This document shows positions 20,991 to 24,576 of a stretch of 24,576 nt of DNA, in pieces. Numbering within the stretch: position 1 is the first letter of the stretch; every line of letters starts with the position of its first letter. Below the pieces are notes generated by a model, which saw only the letters and a program-made list of their open reading frames with translations, had not been told where the DNA came from and did not search any database. The stretch spans positions 1 through 24,576 of the forward strand of contig JASJQH010007025.1 of the NCBI GenBank assembly GCA_040143965.1. The letters are read 5' to 3'. The position numbers and the translations under genes are program-made. This DNA comes from Basidiobolus ranarum (taxonomy: Eukaryota; Basidiobolomycota; Basidiobolomycetes; Basidiobolales).

Positions 20991-21536
20991 AATTAACGCT
21001 AAAGAAACGGTAACTTCAGTTTAAGAAAAAGGGTTTCAAGTATCTAGTTGTGAGGATTAAATGACGAGATGAAATTCTCGAATATTATAGAAGGCAATTG
21101 ATGAAATAGTGGAGTCAGAAGCAAATAACTGGGGCGCTTTCATAGTTTTATTCGCATGAAAGTCAAAAAATCACGTTAGTATATTCTCCGAATATTACAA
21201 TGGATTAGTTGAGGGGAAACGGTGAGCTTGAATATTGTTAACGAAGCAAATTCAGTTGGGATGTAGTGCAGCTAAATGGAGCCATTATTTACTGGACAAT
21301 CTTGCTTATTGATTAAACGAGAAACGACGTTGGCCAGTATTATGCTTAGTCCTGATAATAAGGGCCCAAACAGTCCCACTTAGTGGCTGCAATTGAAGTA
21401 TAATAAAAGCCAATAGGTATTAGAATAATAACAATCCATTTATACAGAGCAATGTTTGGTTTTCTAATGGAATCTCAGTGGTGTTGATCCCGCACAACAA
21501 TCAATGGCCATTATTCACTTGCATTACAACTAGAGG

Positions 21537-21629
21537 TTATCCGTCAGTTAGTTATCCGTCCGTTAATGAATTATCCTGTGTATCATTATCCGTCAGTTAG
21601 TTATCCGTCAGTCAAATGAATTATCTTGT
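21537..21629. repeat. Tandem duplication (~49 nt x 2) with six GATAA motifs
   Basis: Two imperfect copies, about 21537-21585 and 21586-21629. Each begins with TTATCCGTC repeated at 15-nt spacing and ends with a GAATTATC(C/T)TGT block. TTATC (GATAA on the minus strand, the KCH1 sense strand) occurs at 21537, 21552, 21571, 21586, 21601 and 21621. The layout is read directly. Binding by a GATA factor is inference. Five motifs are GGATAA and only the last is the classical AGATAA, so the fit to the fungal HGATAR consensus is partial. Confidence 0.8.
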
Positions 21630-21678
21630 CGACCTTTGTCCGATACTTAACGGCTAAACTATGCATGCGATCGTGAAC

Positions 21679-21780
21679 AACAAATGTGTGACATGACTCA
21701 ACTATATATGGCTCAGAGCAGTCCACATTAAACTATTTCACACACAGTTGAGTCATACAGAAAGTGAATATTCATTTGTT
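21679..21780. repeat. Discontinuous inverted repeat with paired AP-1/Gcn4-type sites
   Basis: Outer arms AACAAATG (21679-21686) and CATTTGTT (21773-21780) are perfect complements. Inner arms ATGACTCAAC (21693-21702) and GTTGAGTCAT (21747-21756) are too. Spacers of 6 and 16 nt separate outer from inner arms. Each inner arm contains TGACTCA/TGAGTCA, the bZIP (Gcn4/AP-1) core. No target-site duplication or element coding capacity is evident, so a MITE-like origin is only one option. Confidence 0.65.
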
Positions 21781-22054
21781 TCTGAAAAGACCATTTTCTA
21801 CTAGTATTTTCCACTCATGATCAACTTTTTTACTCTTTTTTACAATACATATAATAATGAAATGCTGTAGTAGTGTGAATGCGTATTCGGTCATAGAGTA
21901 GGAATTGACGGCATAGCTTAGTTTGTTTCTCAATCAACTCTTGAATGACTCATCTAAGGAAACCAGCAGTAGAGTGCAGTTGAACTGAATGCTCTAACTT
22001 GAGGGGATCTAGAGCTTGGGTAACTTATTTGCAATGTGTATGTTACACTCAGAC

Positions 22055-23270
22055 TCATGATCTCGTATTTCTTTCGGATAAGGGAATATCATTCCGCACT
22101 AAATATGACTCAAATAGAGATCCAAAGAACTGGCAATCCCTTGTTGGACACTCATAAGTCGATTTTGGGGCATGTACAGCATTGGATATTAAATGATGGT
22201 TGTTCATATGATCAAAAGGCTCATTAACCCTACTGAACGGTAGAGAAAACAGCGGGGCAGTGGGTGTCAAGGTTGGGGAAGTGGATGCCGTTCGCATATT
22301 ACTATAGCTAGCCACTTTCCCATCATAAGGATTCAGATTCGATGTCAAGTCGAAGTACAACTGAGAATCTGGAGAGTGGCTGGTACGATGCTTAGATGGC
22401 AGGTAATCAATTGATGATTTACGCTTAGCTGTGAAATGGCCATAGCTATATTTTATAAAACCTGAGTATTCAGAATAACACCACTGGATAGAAACCAAAT
22501 CTGACCTTTTCCCTGTCACCTTTGAACTTCTGCGGATTCTAATCCTGGCTCCTTGGTCCGAAAAAGAGCGAGATAGAAATGTAGATTCATCCATCCCTGG
22601 AAAGAACTTGGAAGGGTAGACCCGAAAAATATCTGAACAAATAGATTTCAAAAGAATGGCTTTTCCGCTGCAAGTAAAGCTCGTTGTAAGAGGAAGATCT
22701 TTGGAAAGAAGCCTGTTAAGATACCTACCTGGTTACTTCATAGAGACGGAAACGCAGGCGATAATCACCCTGAACTCGAACTACAACCTCGGGAAATATA
22801 AAGAACCCACCGTCCGTATTGTCAATATCTTTCAATTTGTGGATCGAAGATGACAAGGTCCCGCTTATAGCGAATGGTGGTATGGCCTCGTCCATGACAT
22901 CCTCAGGGCCCACTAAAGTCACTGTTGCGAACAGTGAGGGGTTTTGCAATAGATTACTACGAAGCTAGTTAGCGAGATGCTCATAGAAGTTACTTGCTAA
23001 AATATGACCTACTTATCATATGAAACATCATCTCCAGTTGTAACTTGTACAATTGGAGGAGGATCAATCGGTTTCTCCCCAATTTTGTCCTTAGCACTGC
23101 TGACCTTTGCTCGTTTTGGCTGCTGCCTGATAACAAGGGTGTAATTCCTAAAGCAAGACATGGTAAGCGGGGCCCATGGATCACATAGATAAAAAAGCGG
23201 CATACTTTAGATCGTGTTTAAATCCTTCGTCGATATTGACGAAACGATGAGCTCCGGTAGTGTTGGTCAT
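22055..23270 (-). CDS. Velvet-domain transcriptional regulator, VosA-like
   Basis: Velvet proteins are fungal DNA-binding regulators of sporulation, spore viability and secondary metabolism that form homo- and heterodimers. Four exons on the minus strand: 23270-23206, 23147-23013, 22956-22729 and 22667-22055. Introns are 58, 56 and 61 nt, and the protein is 346 residues. The velvet domain spans about 22-189: [70 protein letters not shown], then [18 protein letters not shown]. The domain is continuous (unlike VelB, where a long insert splits it), and the FPGMxESTFLxRSFxDQG block is VosA-like. The C-terminal ~155 residues are Ser/Pro/His-rich and unrecognised. An in-frame upstream ATG at 23369-23367 would add 33 residues; I chose 23270 because it starts just before the domain, but this is uncertain. 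Confidence 0.92.
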
Positions 23271-24576
23271 TGTGTGTAGATGCTCAATATCCCTAACCTG
23301 AATCAGTTTAAATACTTTTAAACAGGAAATGTCTGTGGCAGTGCGATTGGACAAACACAGACGCTTCATCGGTTTAGTATCACAATGAAATATCACTCGG
23401 GGTGAATTCTTTTATGTTCGAGGCAGCATCCATCAAAGAGAGTCTCAAGTTTGATGCCAAAGCTAGCTTCAATATAGCAAACTGTAAAAGGAAACCTTTG
23501 CATACAGGTTATTGCTTAAAAGGAATATCTTCAATCCACTTACGTAGCTTAACCATAATTACTTCTGTGACACTTCTGTAATACTAGCACTGAATGAAAA
23601 TCAATAGAAAACTAATTAACCGATCAGTGTGGTTAAGATGCTCACCATTCACTCGAATCACTGCCATTCCATTTGGCAGGTATGTTCTACGGATAGTGCA
23701 GCGGTAGTAACAGTAAGTAGTCCAAGTAGGGTGTATTGACGCTATTTGTGACCCTCATATATGCTGATATTATCTAATCTTGGACTAACTGATCTTCATA
23801 GCCATTGGTGAACTCTGGCAAATATACCAGGAATACAAGTTCATGTGTTGAAGAATCACCTGATACTCATTTATGCATGTTCAAACGACAATGCTACTTT
23901 TCAGGTGCACAGCTGTTGCTTTTGTGCAATGCTCGCACCGAGCAATCGACAAACCTTATGGAAAATACTTTTGGTGTTCGCCACTTTCATAGCGGATATT
24001 AACATTAGAATATACGCTTTTTCTTAATGCTTACGGGAGTACCGGAACAAGCGCACTCTTTCTACCACATGTCACGTGGAGCCCCATGTTACCATAACAT
24101 GTATGGAGTTAAAAACCTAAGCTGTCTTATCCTAATGGGCCTAGAAGCCCATTCTCACTAAAACACTCACCTAGAATAGCAAATTAGAAGTCATCGATGT
24201 TTCCTCAGTTGAAATATGTTGTACAGGCATAAACCCGTGTACATACCTACAGTCATTGATTGAATATGATAACTCTACAATTTAAGAGACCAAAGTAGCC
24301 GTCACTGAGTAGAATACTGTCAATATATCAATACAAATAGCAATTATTCCCTATAAATAAAAAGAACTTGACTAAATCCTAGGTGTTTGTTACGTGTGAA
24401 CAAGTACAACCTTACTTGGTAAAGATTATTTAGGGAACATTTGTGTGATAACTTATTTTGTGTTTCGAAACCAGTTTCTAATAACGAATATTAAGGTTAC
24501 TGAATGTCACAGTGGTTGCTCTATATGTTCCATTTGACTAGAGAAATTTTGAAGTGCAAAGATCACAAACCCACCC
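23271..24576. other. Velvet gene upstream region with probable spliced leader
   Basis: 1306 nt without a supported separate gene. On the minus strand, intron-like segments lie at 23645-23590 (GTGAGC..TTCAG, 56 nt) and 23543-23482 (GTAAGT..TACAG, 62 nt). Both match the intron sizes in this window, which suggests a spliced 5' UTR. A CACGTG E-box lies at 24073-24078. Two short perfect dyads lie at 24085-24101 and 24134-24153. Plus-strand open frames around 23805-24027 look like chance. Confidence 0.4.

Larger units (their letters stand above)
20991..22054. other. KCH1 upstream region and velvet-gene 3' flank
   Basis: 1064 nt, both flanking genes on the minus strand. No coding potential seen. 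The half nearest the velvet gene holds a tandem duplication rich in GATAA motifs, an inverted-repeat element with TGACTCA sites and a further TGACTCA at 21946-21952. This would be the KCH1 promoter. Confidence 0.5.

Overview
This window is nuclear DNA from a fungus. It is AT-rich, with closely spaced genes on both strands and many short introns of about 52-101 nt. The introns have GT..AG ends and CTAAC/TTAAC-like branch sites. Recognisable gene families (velvet regulator, fungal Kch1-type K+ transport protein, Pop3, Hap2/NF-YA, group-II-type NDP kinase, a fungal small-molecule-type methyltransferase) suit a filamentous or dimorphic fungus. An ascomycete is my best guess, but the sequence alone does not fix the phylum. 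I see no rRNA, tRNA, CRISPR array, transposon or virus-derived element.

Layout, left to right: 5' part of a mitochondrial ADP/ATP carrier gene (-, runs off the left edge); TIM17 (-, 4 exons); SUA5 (+, no intron); SEM1/DSS1 (-, 3 exons); PEX6 (+, 7 exons); a 135-residue NDP kinase (-, 3 exons); a 2.5 kb gap with no gene I can support; acetyl-CoA synthetase (+, no intron); a class I SAM methyltransferase (-, 2 exons); HAP2/NF-YA (-, 4 exons); POP3 (+, 4 exons); a KCH1-type potassium transport gene (-, 3 exons); a VosA-like velvet gene (-, 4 exons). The last 1.3 kb is the upstream region of the velvet gene. Exon joins were worked out by hand from reading frame, splice signals and protein-family similarity. 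Every multi-exon gene here closes to a whole number of codons.

Most genes are housekeeping and form no cluster by function. There is a loose energy and carbon theme: mitochondrial nucleotide exchange (AAC), protein import (Tim17), peroxisome biogenesis (Pex6), acetate activation (Acs) and the DNA-binding subunit of the CCAAT-binding complex (Hap2), which in other fungi controls respiratory genes. SUA5 acts in tRNA modification and POP3 in tRNA and rRNA processing. Sem1 is a proteasome and multi-complex subunit. The velvet protein is a developmental and metabolic regulator.

I did not find a clearly undescribed system. The most interesting non-coding signals are in the KCH1-velvet interval (20991-22054). 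It holds a 49-nt tandem duplication carrying six GATAA motifs, followed by an inverted-repeat element with paired TGACTCA/TGAGTCA sites. Other points of interest are the probably spliced, uORF-bearing leader of the velvet gene, an in-frame alternative acceptor in POP3, a stop-free 72-nt intron inside the PEX6 D2 domain and an ambiguous 5' end for PEX6.
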